Positions 10,042 to 20,507 are shown, counted from the stretch's first letter. The stretch: DNA of 64,000 bases from Streptomyces sp. MRC013 (GCF_023614235.1 NZ_CP094264.1:2108001-2172000), one strand, 5' to 3'. A program made the numbers and translations. The notes: generated from the letters alone by a model not told the origin.

Positions 10042-11829
10042 ATGGCCTCGGTCCCTTCCCTCGCTTCGACCGTGCAGCAGCGCCTCGCGGACGCCCTCTC
10101 GGCAGCCCTGCCGGAGGCCGGCTCCGCCGACCCGCTGCTGCGACGAAGCGACCGGGCCGACTTCCAGGCCAACGGCATCCTGGCGCTCGCGAAGAAGCTC
10201 AAGGGCAACCCGCGCGAACTGGCGGCGAAGGTCGTCGACGCGCTCCCGTCGGACGAGGTGCTGAGGGACGTCGAGGTCTCCGGCCCCGGCTTCCTCAACA
10301 TCACGCTCGGCGACCGGGCGATCGTGGAGACGCTGGCGGCCCGCGCCGCCGACGACCGCCTCGGCGTGCCGCGCGCGGAGAACCCGGGCACCACCGTCAT
10401 CGACTACGCCCAGCCCAACGTGGCGAAGGAGATGCACGTCGGCCACCTGCGGTCCGCCGTCATCGGCGACGCGGTGGTGCGGATCCTGGAGTTCACCGGC
10501 GAGAAGGTGATCCGGCGCCACCACATCGGCGACTGGGGCACCCAGTTCGGCATGCTCGTCCAGTACCTGATCGAGCACCCGCACGAGCTGGACCACAAGG
10601 CGGACACGGGCGACGCGCGGGCCTCCGGCGAGGAGGCCATGTCGAACCTGAACCGGCTCTACAAGGCGTCGCGCACGCTGTTCGACTCGGACGAGGAGTT
10701 CAAGGCGCGCTCCCGGGACCGGGTCGTCCTGCTCCAGTCCGGCGACCCGGAGACGCTGCGGCTGTGGCAGCGTTTCGTCGACGAGTCGAAGATCTACTTC
10801 CACTCGGTCTTCGACAAGCTGGACATGGAGATCCGCGACCCGGACGTGGTCGGCGAGTCGGGTTACAACGACATGCTGGACGAGACCTGCCGGCTCCTGG
10901 AGGAGTCGGGGGTCGCGGTCCGCTCGGAGGGCGCGCTGTGCGTGTTCTTCGACGACGTCAAGGGGCCGGACGGCCAGCCGGTCCCGCTGATCGTCCGGAA
11001 GTCCAACGGCGGCTACGGCTACGCGGCGACGGACCTGTCCGCCATCCGCGACCGGGTGGGCAAGCTCGGCGCGGACACCCTGCTGTACGTGGTGGACGCC
11101 CGGCAGTCGCTGCACTTCAGGATGGTCTTCGAGACGGCGCGCCGCGCGGGCTGGCTCGGCGACCGCGTGAAGGCCGTCCAGCTGGCGTTCGGCACGGTCC
11201 TCGGCAAGGACGGCAAGCCGTTCAAGACCCGTGAGGGCGAGACGGTCCGGCTCGTGGACCTGCTGGACGAGGCGGTCGAGCGCGCCTCGGCGGTCGTCCG
11301 GGAGAAGTCCGAGGGCCTCCCCGAGGGCGAGCGGCTCACCGAGGAGGAGATCGCCGAGCGCGGCGCCCAGGTCGGCATCGGCGCGATCAAGTACGCGGAC
11401 CTGTCGACGTCCGCGTCCCGCGACTACAAGTTCGACCTGGACCAGATGGTCTCGCTCAACGGCGACACCTCGGTGTACCTCCAGTACGCGTACGCGCGCA
11501 TCCGGTCGATCGTCCGCAAGTCCGGCGACGCGCGGCCGGCCGCGCACCCGGAGCTGGGGCTCGCCCCGGTGGAGCGGGCGCTCGGCCTGCACCTGGACCA
11601 GTTCGGCGAGGTGCTCGCCGAGGTGGCCGCGGGGTACGAGCCGCACAAGCTCGCCGCGTACCTGTACCAGCTGGCGTCGCTGTACACGACGTTCTACGCG
11701 GAGTGCCCGGTCCTGAAGGCACCGACACCGGAGCAGGTCGAGAACCGCCTGTTCCTGTGCGACCTGACGGCGCGCACGCTCCACCAGGGCATGGCGCTGC
11801 TGGGCATCCGGACGCCCGAGCGCCTCTGA
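10042..11829 (+). CDS. argS: Arginyl-tRNA synthetase
   Basis: Class I synthetase that charges tRNA-Arg. 595 residues, normal length. The N-terminal Arg-tRNA recognition domain occupies 1-100. The HIGH signature is HVGH near 132 within [11 protein letters not shown]. The catalytic domain contains [13 protein letters not shown] and [10 protein letters not shown], and the KMSK-type loop is in FKTREGETV, as in many ArgS. The C-terminal DALR anticodon-binding domain covers about 470-595 (YAYARIRSI onward, ending in [12 protein letters not shown]). The ATG at 10042 follows AGGAACGGAAG. A hairpin terminator lies just after the stop. Confidence 0.97.
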   Translation: MASVPSLASTVQQRLADALSAALPEAGSADPLLRRSDRADFQANGILALAKKLKGNPRELAAKVVDALPSDEVLRDVEVSGPGFLNITLGDRAIVETLAARAADDRLGVPRAENPGTTVIDYAQPNVAKEMHVGHLRSAVIGDAVVRILEFTGEKVIRRHHIGDWGTQFGMLVQYLIEHPHELDHKADTGDARASGEEAMSNLNRLYKASRTLFDSDEEFKARSRDRVVLLQSGDPETLRLWQRFVDESKIYFHSVFDKLDMEIRDPDVVGESGYNDMLDETCRLLEESGVAVRSEGALCVFFDDVKGPDGQPVPLIVRKSNGGYGYAATDLSAIRDRVGKLGADTLLYVVDARQSLHFRMVFETARRAGWLGDRVKAVQLAFGTVLGKDGKPFKTREGETVRLVDLLDEAVERASAVVREKSEGLPEGERLTEEEIAERGAQVGIGAIKYADLSTSASRDYKFDLDQMVSLNGDTSVYLQYAYARIRSIVRKSGDARPAAHPELGLAPVERALGLHLDQFGEVLAEVAAGYEPHKLAAYLYQLASLYTTFYAECPVLKAPTPEQVENRLFLCDLTARTLHQGMALLGIRTPERL

Positions 11830-11833
11830 CCCC

Positions 11834-11865
11834 GGTGCGGCCGGCCCCACGGAGCCGGCCGCACC
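11834..11865 (+). terminator. argS hairpin terminator
   Basis: A 12-bp perfect stem (GGTGCGGCCGGC with GCCGGCCGCACC) with an 8-nt loop begins 5 bp after the argS stop codon. Confidence 0.75.
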
Positions 11866-12123
11866 ACGCCCGCCCACTCGGGGCGGGGCCGCTCACGTCC
11901 GAGCGGCCCGCCCCGGGCGGGCCGCCGCCGTCGGGCCCGGCCCGACGGCCGGCTCGCCGGTCCGGTGCGGGCGGGCCCGCTCGCGTCGGGTGCGGTACCC
12001 CGGCCCCTCACGAGGGCTGCGGGCGGCAGGAACCCGTCGTCTCCCGGGCCACCGGCCCCGGCTGCCCCCGGACCGGCGGCCCGCACTCCTCCCGGGCCAC
12101 CGGCTCCCGCCGCTCCCGGGCCG

Positions 12124-14041
12124 TCACTCGTACTCGACGGGAAGCCATCCGCTGCCGCCCAGCGGGTACGCGTAGTGGGGCCGCCCCGCGGCCGCGCTCG
12201 TGGCGAAGGGACGGCCGCGGTCGTTGATCAGCAGGGTGCCCCGCCGGTCACCGCTGCTCCACTCCAGTTCGGCGTACCAGCGCACGGAGTGCCCCGCCGT
12301 GTGCGCCGTGACCCGCAGCATCTGCGGGTCGGTCGCGGACACCTTGTACGGGAAGTCGGTCGCCGGGATCTCCTTGTCACCCTGCTGCCCGGCGACGGGC
12401 ACGACACGCGGTCGCGCCGCGTCCAGGTTGACGTCGAGGCTCATGGGCGTCATCTGACCGCCGCAGCCGTCGCCCATCAGGTACGTGGTCCACGGCAGCG
12501 GCGCGCCCTTCTCGACGATGCGCACGTGCAGCGCGTGGAGCACCACGACCTCTTCGCTCGTGCCCTGCACGGCCAGTTCCATCATCATCCTGTCGGCCGG
12601 CGTCCCGCCCAGAGCGGTGACCCAGCCGCGCGCGTCCTGCGGCGACGGCGGCGGCGGAACCTCGGCGGGCGGCCGGTCCACCATGTACGACTGGTCGCAC
12701 GGGTGTGGCCAGACGTACGGGCGCACGTCCACGGTCAGCGGTACGCCGCTCTTCTTCCGCTTCGCCGTTTCCCCGCCCGGGTGCGCTGCCCGCGAGGGCG
12801 CGGTGGAGGTGCGGGACGCGGTGGCGGAGGGGCTGGAGGCGCCGGTGGAGGGCGAGGACGAAGGGGAGGCGGAGGAGGCCGTTCCGGTGGGGTGGGCGGG
12901 GACCGAGGGCCGGGCGGGTGCGGCGCGGTGCCCGCTGTCGACGGCGAGGTTGCCCTTGGCCGTACTGGAGTCCAGGGTTCCGGCGAGCACGGCGGATGCG
13001 GCCAACGCGACGGCGGCTGCAGCGGCGGCGGCGAGCACGACCCGCCGCCGCGATCGGTCGCCCGCGGGCCGTCGTGGGGGCGGCGTGATGAGGGTGACGG
13101 GACCGGCGTCCGCGTCGGAGTCGCCGCCGGTGCCGGCCCCGGGGGCCCTCGGCGGCGCGGGGTCGGCGAACGGGCCGGGACCGGCGGAGGCCGGGGCCCT
13201 TCCCCAGGCGGGGGGCGGGAGGCGGGTCGGCGGGAGACGAGGCCGGCTCGGGGTTCGGCTCGGGGCCCCGCCCGGCGGCCGGTCCCGCCGCGGCGGTCCG
13301 GTCGGCGCGAGGCCCGGCGGAACCGACGCCCGGGTCGGCCGGTGCCGCCGAGATCTCCGGTGCCTTCGGTACATCCGGCACGGCAGGTACATCCGGTACG
13401 GCAGGTACATCCGGTACGGCAGGTGCGTCCGATACGGCAGGTGCGTCCGATACGGCAGGTGCGTCCGATACGGCCGGGCCGTCCCGGTCCGCCGGAGCGG
13501 CCGACGCCCTCGGGGCCGCCGGGCCGGCCGACGCGCCCGCCCCGCCCGGCACCGGCGACCCACCCGAAGCGTCCGACGGTCCCGGCACCGCCGATCCGCC
13601 CGACACCGCCGCCCCACCCGACGGGTCCGAGCCGCCCGGTGCGCCCGACCCATCCGGGGAGGCTCCAGACGGGTCCGAGCCGCCCGACGTGGCCGGGCCC
13701 GGGGCTCCGGCCGGGGCCGCCTCGCCGTCGCGCTCCCCCTCCGCGCCGGGTCCGTCGCCCGCCGAAGGCGACCGTTCCGGGGCGGTCCGGCTCCGGCGGC
13801 GGCCCTCGTCGGCGACGATCCAGCTGCGGTGCAGAGCCACCATCTCGTTCCGCGAGGCACCGCACAGCCGCGCGAGGCGCTCCACGGGGGCGAACTCCGT
13901 CGGCACGGCATCGCCGTTGCAGTAGCGATGCAGCGTCGACGTACTCATGTGCGCCCGTTTGGCCAGAGCCCCGTAACTGAGCCCGGATCGTTCCTTGAGC
14001 CCCCGCAACGACTCCGCGAAGTCTTCCATCCCGCTCGCCAC
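12124..14041 (-). CDS. Membrane-anchored XRE-type HTH protein, frameshifted
   Basis: About 640 residues if the frame is repaired. The N-terminus is an XRE-like helix-turn-helix (ALAKRAHMSTSTLHRYC, residues about 24-40). A roughly 200-residue Ala/Pro/Asp/Ser-rich linker follows, then one transmembrane helix (VVLAAAAAAAVALAASAVLA), and an outer domain with a Cys pair (HPCDQSYMV and DGCGGQM). The layout suggests a cytosolic DNA-binding head linked to an extracytoplasmic sensor. The frame changes at six G at 13210-13215, so the two halves lie in different frames. I chose GTG at 14041 because GGGAGGGAAGG precedes it; an ATG at 14029 is possible but has a weaker site. Ligand unknown. Confidence 0.7.
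13374..13481. repeat. Six 18-bp tandem repeats in the XRE linker
   Basis: Two successive 18-bp variants, three near-identical copies each (GCAGGTACATCCGGTACG then GCAGGTGCGTCCGATACG). On the minus strand they encode VPDVPA- and VSDAPA-type units of the linker. A multiple-of-three period keeps the frame when copy number changes. Confidence 0.8.
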
Positions 14042-14210
14042 CGCAGCCTTCCCTCCCACACACATTCCAGGAACGCATTCCAGGCACCTTGCGACCCTGC
14101 AGGTCAGGGGGGTTCCGGCGTTCCAGCGTCCCCCATTGTCCCGTGGACGTTGCCCGTGGGACACGGAGCCCGGCACGGTGTGTCCAGCGACACCGGAGAC
14201 GGGAGCACCG

Positions 14211-14315
14211 ATGCGGTCAGAACACCGCTTCGCACTCGAACTCGTCGACGCCTGCGCCGTCGGCGTACTGATCGCCTGCATCGCGATCGTCATCGCACTG
14301 ATCAACCACTACTGA
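14211..14315 (+). CDS. Small membrane peptide, 34 residues
   Basis: A short frame with ATG preceded by GGAGACGGGAG at good spacing. It encodes a polar start (MRSEHRFALELVDA) and one strongly hydrophobic helix (VGVLIACIAIVIALI) ending in NHY. It ends 28 bp before a lipoprotein gene on the same strand, so the two are likely co-transcribed. A single-span peptide of this size could assist or regulate a membrane partner. No known family recognised; support is the ribosome site, helix and gene spacing only. Confidence 0.55.
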   Translation: MRSEHRFALELVDACAVGVLIACIAIVIALINHY

Positions 14316-14343
14316 ACACCGCACAACGGGGAGTACGAACACC

Positions 14344-15087
14344 ATGCGAACCTTCCGCACCCGCACCACCGCCGCCGCCGCGACCGCCCTCCTGGCCGCG
14401 CTCTCGCTCACCGCCTGCCAGAGCGGCGGCTCCGACAACGCCGGCGCCGCGTCCGACACCCCGGCCGTCGCGGCCCCCGCCCCCGCGCAGGACGCCGCCC
14501 CGGCCCGTCAGACGGACACGGCCGAGGTCGTCCGGGCCGGCCAGACGAACGCGCCCAAGGCCGACAAGGGCAGCCTGCTCACGACGGACAAGAGCAGCAC
14601 CCCCAAGGCCGGCAAGAGCGCGTACCCCTCCACCGGGAACAAGTCCAACAACCCCTCCGCCTTCGTCACCTGCACCGGTGACAACATGCGGATCAGCGTC
14701 ACCAAGCCGACCCGCCCGATCAACCACCTGCTGATCACCGCCACCAACACCGGTTCCCGCACCTGCCTCGCCTACGGAGCCCCGATCCTCCGCTTCGACG
14801 ACGAGCAGGCGACGCCCGACCTCCTCGAGGACAGCCACCCCCAGGCGGTGGTCACCGTCGCGCCCGGCCAGTCCGCCTACGCAGCGGTCATCCTGAGCGG
14901 CGAGCGCGCCCCGGAGGAGGCGAACGGCCGGGTCACGGAGCGGCTGCAGGTCCTGTTCTCCCCCCGCAACGGAACCGGTTCGATCGGCTCGCCGGTCCGG
15001 GTGAAGCTCCCGGCGGACACGTACAAGACCGACGACGCGGCCACCACGTACTGGCAGCAGACCCTGGACGACGCCCTCGGCTTCTGA
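14344..15087 (+). CDS. DUF4232-type lipoprotein
   Basis: 247-residue exported lipoprotein. The signal sequence ends in the lipobox LTAC (Cys25). A low-complexity stretch with KADKG and TPKAGK repeats follows to about residue 100. A DUF4232-like beta-rich domain follows, recognised from FVTCTGDNMRISVTKP, TNTGSRTCLAYGAP and VVTVAPGQSAYAAVIL. The two cysteines in the domain probably form a disulfide outside the cell. Function of the family is unknown. It lies in the same direction as the 34-residue membrane peptide and has a hairpin terminator downstream at 15207. Confidence 0.82.
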   Translation: MRTFRTRTTAAAATALLAALSLTACQSGGSDNAGAASDTPAVAAPAPAQDAAPARQTDTAEVVRAGQTNAPKADKGSLLTTDKSSTPKAGKSAYPSTGNKSNNPSAFVTCTGDNMRISVTKPTRPINHLLITATNTGSRTCLAYGAPILRFDDEQATPDLLEDSHPQAVVTVAPGQSAYAAVILSGERAPEEANGRVTERLQVLFSPRNGTGSIGSPVRVKLPADTYKTDDAATTYWQQTLDDALGF

Positions 15088-15206
15088 GTCGCCGAACGGT
15101 CCGGGAGAGGACCGGGGCCGGAGGCCGGAGGCGGAAGGCCGAAGGCCGAAGGCCGGTGGGACGAAGAAGCGGAGCGACACGGGGACAGGCGGGCGATGGG
15201 GTCCCA

Positions 15207-15234
15207 GGGGGCGGCGCTGCATGGCGCCGCCCCC
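15207..15234. terminator. Bidirectional hairpin terminator
   Basis: An 11-bp stem (GGGGGCGGCGC with GCGCCGCCCCC) and 6-nt loop between the convergent DUF4232 and DUF1876 genes. Confidence 0.7.
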
Positions 15235-15255
15235 TCCCGCGCGCGGGAACCGGCT

Positions 15256-15525
15256 TCAGATCAGCGGGTGCGAGGGCTTCCCCTTCACCTCGTCGATCTC
15301 CACATGGGCCTTCCGGAGCAGCTGCGTGGCGATGTCCATCAGTGCGCGTGCGCCCGCGATCTCCTCGCCGACCTTCAGCTGACCCGGGTCGGACGGGTGG
15401 CGCTGGGCCTGTCCGTGCCCCCTCACCTCGGTCCCGTCCCCGAGCCGTACGAGCGCGGCGGCCCTGGTCCGGTCGCCGTCCTCCCGGAACTCCATGTCGA
15501 CGTGCCATCCGACCAGCGTGTGCAT
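15256..15525 (-). CDS. DUF1876 domain protein
   Basis: 89-residue cytosolic protein of the DUF1876 family, recognised from the start MHTLVGWHVDMEF, the central VRLGDGTEVRGHGQAQRHPSD and the end HVEIDEVKGKPSHPLI. The family adopts a double-stranded-RNA-binding-like fold, but a function has not been established. ATG at 15525 has GGGAGGTG upstream. It is transcribed alone, convergent with the DUF4232 lipoprotein gene. Confidence 0.85.
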   Translation of the reverse strand: MHTLVGWHVDMEFREDGDRTRAAALVRLGDGTEVRGHGQAQRHPSDPGQLKVGEEIAGARALMDIATQLLRKAHVEIDEVKGKPSHPLI

Positions 15526-16075
15526 GAGGAACACCTCCCGTGCCTTTCCTTCCAGGGTGCTCCGCCCGGCTCCGTTCCGCCCCCTCGGACACCAGCCCCA
15601 CCCCCGCCCGCGAGGGGGCCGTCGCGGGCGGCCCGTCCGGAGAAACCCCTCGCGAGCACGGCCACCACGCCCCCCGGACCCCGGACCCCGACATCGGACC
15701 CCCGGCATCGGACCCCGGACCCCGGCCTCGGGTCCCGGACCCCGGCATCGAGCCCACGCCCCCGGACCCCAGGCCTCGAATCCCCGGCGTCGGGTTCCCG
15801 GCGGAGCGGCCCCGACCACGGGGTTCCCGGCGGATCGGCCCCGGCCGTCGTCCGAGGGCCCCGCTGCGGCTTCCTCCGGACGTCCCGCTCGGACGCCCCC
15901 CTCGGCGGCCATGAGGGACCGCTCCAACGCGACGGCCGTCGCGGGACGACTCAGGACTCCGCGCGATCCCGGCCGCCGCGCGTCCGCGGCGGGGCGGCTC
16001 GGAACGCCGTACCGCCCCGGCCGTCGCGGGATGCGCACCGGACCCCGCCCGCGCCGCCCCGCCCGCGGTGCTCCG
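15526..16075. repeat. Gene-free spacer with GGACCCCGGCATCG-type repeats
   Basis: 550 bp between the DUF1876 gene and hemB. At about 15665-15790 it holds degenerate tandem repeats built on GGACCCCGG and GGCATCG. Open frames here show neither ribosome sites nor family resemblance. The right part, before hemB's stop codon, has no clear feature. Confidence 0.6.
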
Positions 16076-17071
16076 TCAGCGCCCGAGCCGCCGCGCGACC
16101 TCGGTCGCCCAGTACGTGAGGACGATCTGCGCGCCCGCCCGCCTGATGCCGGTCAGGGACTCCAGGATCGCCTGGTCCCGATCGATCCAGCCCTTCCCGG
16201 CGGCGGCCTCGACCATCGCGTACTCGCCGCTGATCTGGTACGCCGCGACCGGCACGTCCACCGCGTCCGCGACCTTCGCCAGGACGTCCAGGTACGGGCC
16301 GGCGGGCTTCACCATCACCATGTCGGCGCCCTCGTCCAGATCGAGCGCCAGCTCGCGCATCGACTCGCGGACGTTCGCCGCGTCCTGCTGGTACGTCCTG
16401 CGGTCGCCGCGCAGGGAAGAGCCGACCGCCTCGCGGAACGGGCCGTAGAAGGCGGAGGCGTACTTGACGGCGTACGCCAGGATCGACACGTCCTCCCTGC
16501 CGATCGTGTCCAGCGCCTCCCGGACCACGCCGACCTGGCCGTCCATCATGCCGCTGGGACCCACCACGTGAACGCCCGCGTCGGCCTGGACCTGCGCCAT
16601 CTCGGCGTACCGCTCCAGTGTGGCGTCGTTGTCGACGCGCCCCTCGGCGTCGAGGACGCCGCAGTGGCCGTGGTCGGTGTACTCGTCGAGGCACAGGTCC
16701 GACATGATCACCAGGTCGTCCCCGACCTCGGCGCGCACGTCCCGGACGGCGAGTTGGAGGATGCCGTCCGGGTCGGTCCCGGCCGTGCCGGTGGCGTCCT
16801 TCTTCGACTCCTCCGGCACGCCGAACAGCATGATCCCCGACAGGCCCGCCTCGGCCGCCTCCACCGCGGCCTTCCGCAACGTGTCCCGCGTGTGCTGCAC
16901 CACCCCCGGCATGGCCCGGATCGGCACCGGCTCGGTGACGCCCTCACGGACGAAGGCGGGCAGGACCAGGTCGGCGGGGTGCAGGCGGGTCTCCGCGACC
17001 ATCCGCCGCATGGTGGGGGTGGTGCGCAGCCGACGCGGCCGCGCCCCGGGGAAGGATCCGTACGCAGTCAT
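16076..17071 (-). CDS. hemB: Delta-aminolevulinic acid dehydratase (porphobilinogen synthase)
   Basis: Condenses two 5-aminolevulinate molecules to porphobilinogen, the second common step of tetrapyrrole synthesis. 331 residues, full length. The metal-site region is [14 protein letters not shown]. One active-site lysine lies in [16 protein letters not shown] near 202. The Schiff-base lysine is in [10 protein letters not shown] near 255. The rest ([22 protein letters not shown]) matches HemB throughout. GAAGG lies very close to the ATG. In other Streptomyces I remember hemB directly following hemD; here hemD is 31 kb away on the same strand, with accessory genes in between, so hemB must have its own promoter. 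Confidence 0.96.
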   Translation of the reverse strand: MTAYGSFPGARPRRLRTTPTMRRMVAETRLHPADLVLPAFVREGVTEPVPIRAMPGVVQHTRDTLRKAAVEAAEAGLSGIMLFGVPEESKKDATGTAGTDPDGILQLAVRDVRAEVGDDLVIMSDLCLDEYTDHGHCGVLDAEGRVDNDATLERYAEMAQVQADAGVHVVGPSGMMDGQVGVVREALDTIGREDVSILAYAVKYASAFYGPFREAVGSSLRGDRRTYQQDAANVRESMRELALDLDEGADMVMVKPAGPYLDVLAKVADAVDVPVAAYQISGEYAMVEAAAGKGWIDRDQAILESLTGIRRAGAQIVLTYWATEVARRLGR

Positions 17072-17374
17072 ACCTTCACGCTACGCCCGCCCCACCGGTG
17101 CCTTTGCCGACGCCCGGTCGGCGCCCCGCCACACCCCCCGACCGGCGGCCTCGGGCACCGCACCCGCGCACCGCGCACACCCCCGACGGCCGGGGGCCGC
17201 TCCCTCCTGGTCGACCTGCTCGGCCACGGCGGCCGCCCCGCCTCCGTCCGTCCGTGCGACCACCGTCCCCGCGCCGCTCGGCACGCCCCGCCGTCAGCAC
17301 GCCGGCCGTCCGCCGGTGAACCTCACGTCGGATACCCGCCAGCGCGAAACGCACGGACCCGGGAGCCTGGACGC
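17072..17374. other. Intergenic, no gene seen
   Basis: 303 bp between the divergent hemB and DUF1203 genes. It should hold both promoters, but I see no convincing motif. This is the left edge of the presumed inserted block between hemB and hemD. Confidence 0.5.
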
Positions 17375-17856
17375 ATGACCGCGACACCGCCCGCGACCTT
17401 CCGCGTCCACGCGATTCCCGCCGGGGAACTGGACGCCGTGCGCACCGGTGGGACCGACGCGTCGGGCAACCGCGTCGAGCGCCTCACCGCCGAGGGGGAG
17501 AGCCCGTCCGGTGCTGCCTGCGCGACGCCGCGCCCGGCGACGAACTGCTGCTCTTCGCCCACCGGCCGCCGCTTCCCGACGGCCCCTACCGCGAGACCGG
17601 GCCCGTGTTCGCCCACGCCGAGCCCTGCGCGGGCCCGGCCGACACCACCCGTTACCCGCCGGACTGGCGCGGACGGCCGCAGGTGCTGCGGGCGTACGAC
17701 GAGCGCGGCCGGATCCACGACGCGACCACGACGCACGACGGCCGGGACCCGGAGAAGGCGATCACCGAGCTGCTCGCGGAGCCCGGCGTCGTGCGCGTCC
17801 ACAGTCGCAACATCGCCTGGGGCTGCTACATGTTCGCCGTCACCCGCCCCGAATGA
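17375..17856 (+). CDS. DUF1203 protein, frameshifted
   Basis: About 160 residues if repaired. The first part (FRVHAIPAGELDAVRTGGTD) and the second part (VRCCLRDAAPGDELLLFAH, then YRETGPVFAHAEPC and HSRNIAWGCYMF) are both typical of DUF1203 proteins but lie in different frames. The change falls at five G at 17494-17498. ATG at 17375 follows GGGAG. The family is small and cytosolic with conserved cysteines, function unknown. A single-base assembly error would explain the break; otherwise it is a recent pseudogene. Confidence 0.75.
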
Positions 17857-18042
17857 GGCCGGGGCGGTCGTCCGGCGGCGCCTGCCGTACCGCCGTGAAG
17901 CCCCGGTCCCACCACGGCCGGGGGGACGGGTCCCACCACGGCCGGGGGCCGGTCCCCGCCGGTGTCGCGCGGGAGGTTCCCGCCCCGGCCGTCCGCGTGG
18001 TCCGGCGGGTCCGTCGTCGGAGGGGTGTGCGAGAGTCCGTCC

Positions 18043-18960
18043 ATGCTCGGGATCGCGGTGGAGACGGAGAACGGCGAGCGGCACGTCCGCGTGTCCACCG
18101 GGGAACTGGCCCGGCTGGTCCGGCGCGCCGGCGGTGACGGCGACCGCTTCCTGCTGGTCCGGCGGATACCCGACCCGCCCGAGGTCTTCGCCAGGGTCTC
18201 GCGCCGGGCCGGCGGCCCCTACGCGGTGGAGCACCACGACGGCGCCTCCGACCGGCACTCCCGGGCGGTGACCGACAGCCCCTGGGCCGTCGTCCTGGCG
18301 ATCACCGGCTGGGCGCGCCGGAGGGCCGGCTGGGAGGACGGTCTGGCCTGGTCGCCGCTGGAGACCGGCGCCGTACGGGAGGGGGCGCCGCCCGGCCTCG
18401 ACGAGGGCGAGCGCGAGCGGCTGGAGGAGTACGTCCGCGAGGTGCTGGTCGGCGGCTACGTCTCCCGCGCCGAACTGGCCGAGTTCGCCGGGGAGTGTCT
18501 GGCCACCGGGAAGCGCCGGCCGGTCTCGCCCGAGCAGGCGCGGGCGCTGGCCGACCGGTTGTGGCTGGAGCGCGTCGCGGAGCAGGCCGAGTGGCGGGGC
18601 GAGACCGACCCCGAACGGCTCACCCGCGCCTTCACGGCCCTGCGGGAGTCCGGCATCACCGCCTGCGAGGACTTCACCTGCTGCGTCACCTGCGGCCAGG
18701 CCGAGATCGGTGACGCCGGCGAGCCCGACGCCCGCGGTTACGTCTACTTCCACTCCCAGTGCACGGACTCCGCCGCGGCCGGCCACGGACTGGTGCTCTT
18801 CTACGGCGGTTTCGACGACTGCCCCGGGACCGCCGCGGCCGTCGGCCACGAGGTGGTGTCCGCCCTCGAAGCGGTCGGCCTCCGCACCGAGTGGGACGGC
18901 GACCCCGACCGGGCCGTCGTCGTCACCCCACTGGGCTGGCGCCGCCGCCTGGTCGACTAG
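18043..18960 (+). CDS. DUF6891 domain protein
   Basis: 305-residue cytosolic protein. The C-terminal half carries the DUF6891-like signature: FTCCVTCGQAEIG, GYVYFHSQCTD, LVLFYGGFDD and LRTEWDGDPDRAVVV. The Cys-x-x-Cys and a later Cys could bind metal. The N-terminal 40 residues (VSTGELARLVRRAG) are a separate short segment, and 110-190 is helical. Function unknown. ATG at 18043 is the most likely start although the nearest purine-rich site (GGAGGGG) is 19 bases upstream; a GTG at 18025 is in frame but too close to it. Lies alone between the DUF1203 gene and the minisatellite. Confidence 0.7.
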   Translation: MLGIAVETENGERHVRVSTGELARLVRRAGGDGDRFLLVRRIPDPPEVFARVSRRAGGPYAVEHHDGASDRHSRAVTDSPWAVVLAITGWARRRAGWEDGLAWSPLETGAVREGAPPGLDEGERERLEEYVREVLVGGYVSRAELAEFAGECLATGKRRPVSPEQARALADRLWLERVAEQAEWRGETDPERLTRAFTALRESGITACEDFTCCVTCGQAEIGDAGEPDARGYVYFHSQCTDSAAAGHGLVLFYGGFDDCPGTAAAVGHEVVSALEAVGLRTEWDGDPDRAVVVTPLGWRRRLVD

Positions 18961-19160
18961 GTCCCGTCCGTCCGATCCCGGAACCCCGGAACGTGGACGC
19001 CGGCCCCGTCGTCGCAGCTGCCCGGCACCACTCGTCCACCGGCGAGCGAACACGCGGTCAGGGCGGTCGCCCGCCTGCATGGTCCGGCGCCCCAGGGGCG
19101 AGGCCGACGGCGACGGACGGGCAGACGGGCCGACGGGCGGCCGGGCAGGCGGACGGGGCG

Positions 19161-19368
19161 GACGGCCGGACGGCCGGACGGGCGGGCAGGCGGGCAGGCG
19201 GACGGCCGGACGGGCGGGCAGGCGGGCAGGCGGACGGCCGGACGGGCGGACGGCCGGACGGGCGGGCAGGCGGGCAGGCGGACGGCCGGACGGGCGGGCA
19301 GGCGGGCAGGCGGACGGCCGGACGGGCGGACGGCCGGACGGGCGGGCAGGCGGGCAGGCGGACGGGTG
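19161..19368. repeat. Period-8 minisatellite with 80-bp higher-order units
   Basis: The array is a run of 8-bp modules of three kinds: A = GACGGCCG, B = GACGGGCG, C = GGCAGGCG. From 19161 the order is A A B C C, then twice A B C C A B A B C C. The two 80-bp units at 19201-19280 and 19281-19360 are identical. The array ends 11 bp from the stop codon of the protease gene, in the 3' gap of two convergent genes. Degenerate copies extend left to about 19110. No spacers, so not CRISPR. Confidence 0.92.
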
Positions 19369-19379
19369 ACTTCACCCCG

Positions 19380-20282
19380 TCAGGCACCCGACCGGGCTCC
19401 GCGGCCGCCGACGGCCGCCGACGGCCGCCGCACGGGTTGCGACGCGACGTCCGGCGACCGCCGGGACCAGGAGTTGTGCCCGATGGTCCGCCGGATCCAG
19501 CCCGCGTACGCGGGTGCGCTGGTGTAGAGGCCCGGCCCGGCCGAACACGGGACACCGGGGGCGCCCGGACCCGAGGCCACTCCGATGAGCTCCCACCGCC
19601 CGTGTCGGCCCTTCTGGAGCTGCGGTCCGCCGGAGTCCCCGAAGCACGCCATGGCCGCGGGCACGCGGCTGATCGTGCACAGCCGGGTCCGGTCGGCGTA
19701 TCCGGGGGCGCATTCGATCTCGGCGCCCCGGCGCGTCCGGAGTTCCCGCAGCCGCTCCGGGAAGTTCAGTTCGGTGTCGGAGGTGGTGCCGAATCCCAGG
19801 ATCCGGGTGGGGGTGCCGGGCCGTCCGGCCCGTTCCGCGATCCGGACGGGCTTCTCGGGGACGGGGCGGTCCAGGCGGACCAGGGCGATGTCGTCCCTGT
19901 TGGCGGCCTTCCCGTCACCGTTCAGATAGCCGGGGTGGAGGAAGGTCCGCTCGATGGCCCGGACGGTCCCCCCGGACTTCCGGTCCGTGCTGCCGATCCG
20001 GACGACGCCCTCCAACCGAAGCCCGTCGCCCCGCAGGCAGTGGGCCGCCGTCAGCACCCACTGCGGATCGATCAGCGAGGCTCCGCAGTTGCCGTCGTAC
20101 AGCCCCTGCTCGGGCGCCGACTCCGGGATCACCGCCATGAACGCGTAATGCTCCGTCGGCTCGGTCCCGTTGACGACGGCTCCGGCGCTGCCGGCCATCA
20201 GCGTGGCGCACGCTGCCACCGCGAGTGTGCCGACCGCCGCCGTGCGGGCCGCCCGGCGGCGGACCGGCTCCATGCCGAACAT
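19380..20282 (-). CDS. Secreted trypsin-like serine protease (S1 family)
   Basis: 300-residue extracellular protease. A signal peptide at 1-35 has an RRR start and a hydrophobic core ending in GSAGA. The mature enzyme begins close to [11 protein letters not shown], equivalent to the IVGG start of trypsin. The triad is present: His in VLTAAHC near 80, Asp in DDIALVRL near 132, Ser in GDSGGP near 215. Cysteines flank these as in disulfide-bonded S1 enzymes. ATG at 20282 has GGAAGGGA upstream. The C-terminal 30 residues are Arg/Ser-rich and extend beyond the catalytic domain. It diverges from an exported erythromycin-esterase homologue. Confidence 0.9.
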   Translation of the reverse strand: MFGMEPVRRRAARTAAVGTLAVAACATLMAGSAGAVVNGTEPTEHYAFMAVIPESAPEQGLYDGNCGASLIDPQWVLTAAHCLRGDGLRLEGVVRIGSTDRKSGGTVRAIERTFLHPGYLNGDGKAANRDDIALVRLDRPVPEKPVRIAERAGRPGTPTRILGFGTTSDTELNFPERLRELRTRRGAEIECAPGYADRTRLCTISRVPAAMACFGDSGGPQLQKGRHGRWELIGVASGPGAPGVPCSAGPGLYTSAPAYAGWIRRTIGHNSWSRRSPDVASQPVRRPSAAVGGRGARSGA

Positions 20283-20507
20283 CCGGGGTTCCCTTCCTTC
20301 GTTCCTCTTGGCGGTTCCACCCTGTTCGTTCCGACGTCGGCCGGACCATCCGGCCGGCACCCGGGGGCGGTGGGGACGTTCCCCCGCCGGCTGCGGGGGA
20401 GGAACCCCCGGACCGAGACGGTGGGAGGCCTCAGCGCGGTCCGCGCCGCGGCGCACGAGGATCACTGCATCGGCTCGGGGAGCCGCCGCGTACGAGGAGT
20501 GATCGCC

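Noticed and set aside
8043..10400. lysS extended upstream to 10400
   Set aside because: The extra 200 residues would overlap the argS coding region and contain no synthetase sequence; GTG at 9779 gives the family start.
19161..19368. CRISPR-like array
   Set aside because: Repeats are contiguous without unique spacers and no cas genes are near; it is a minisatellite.
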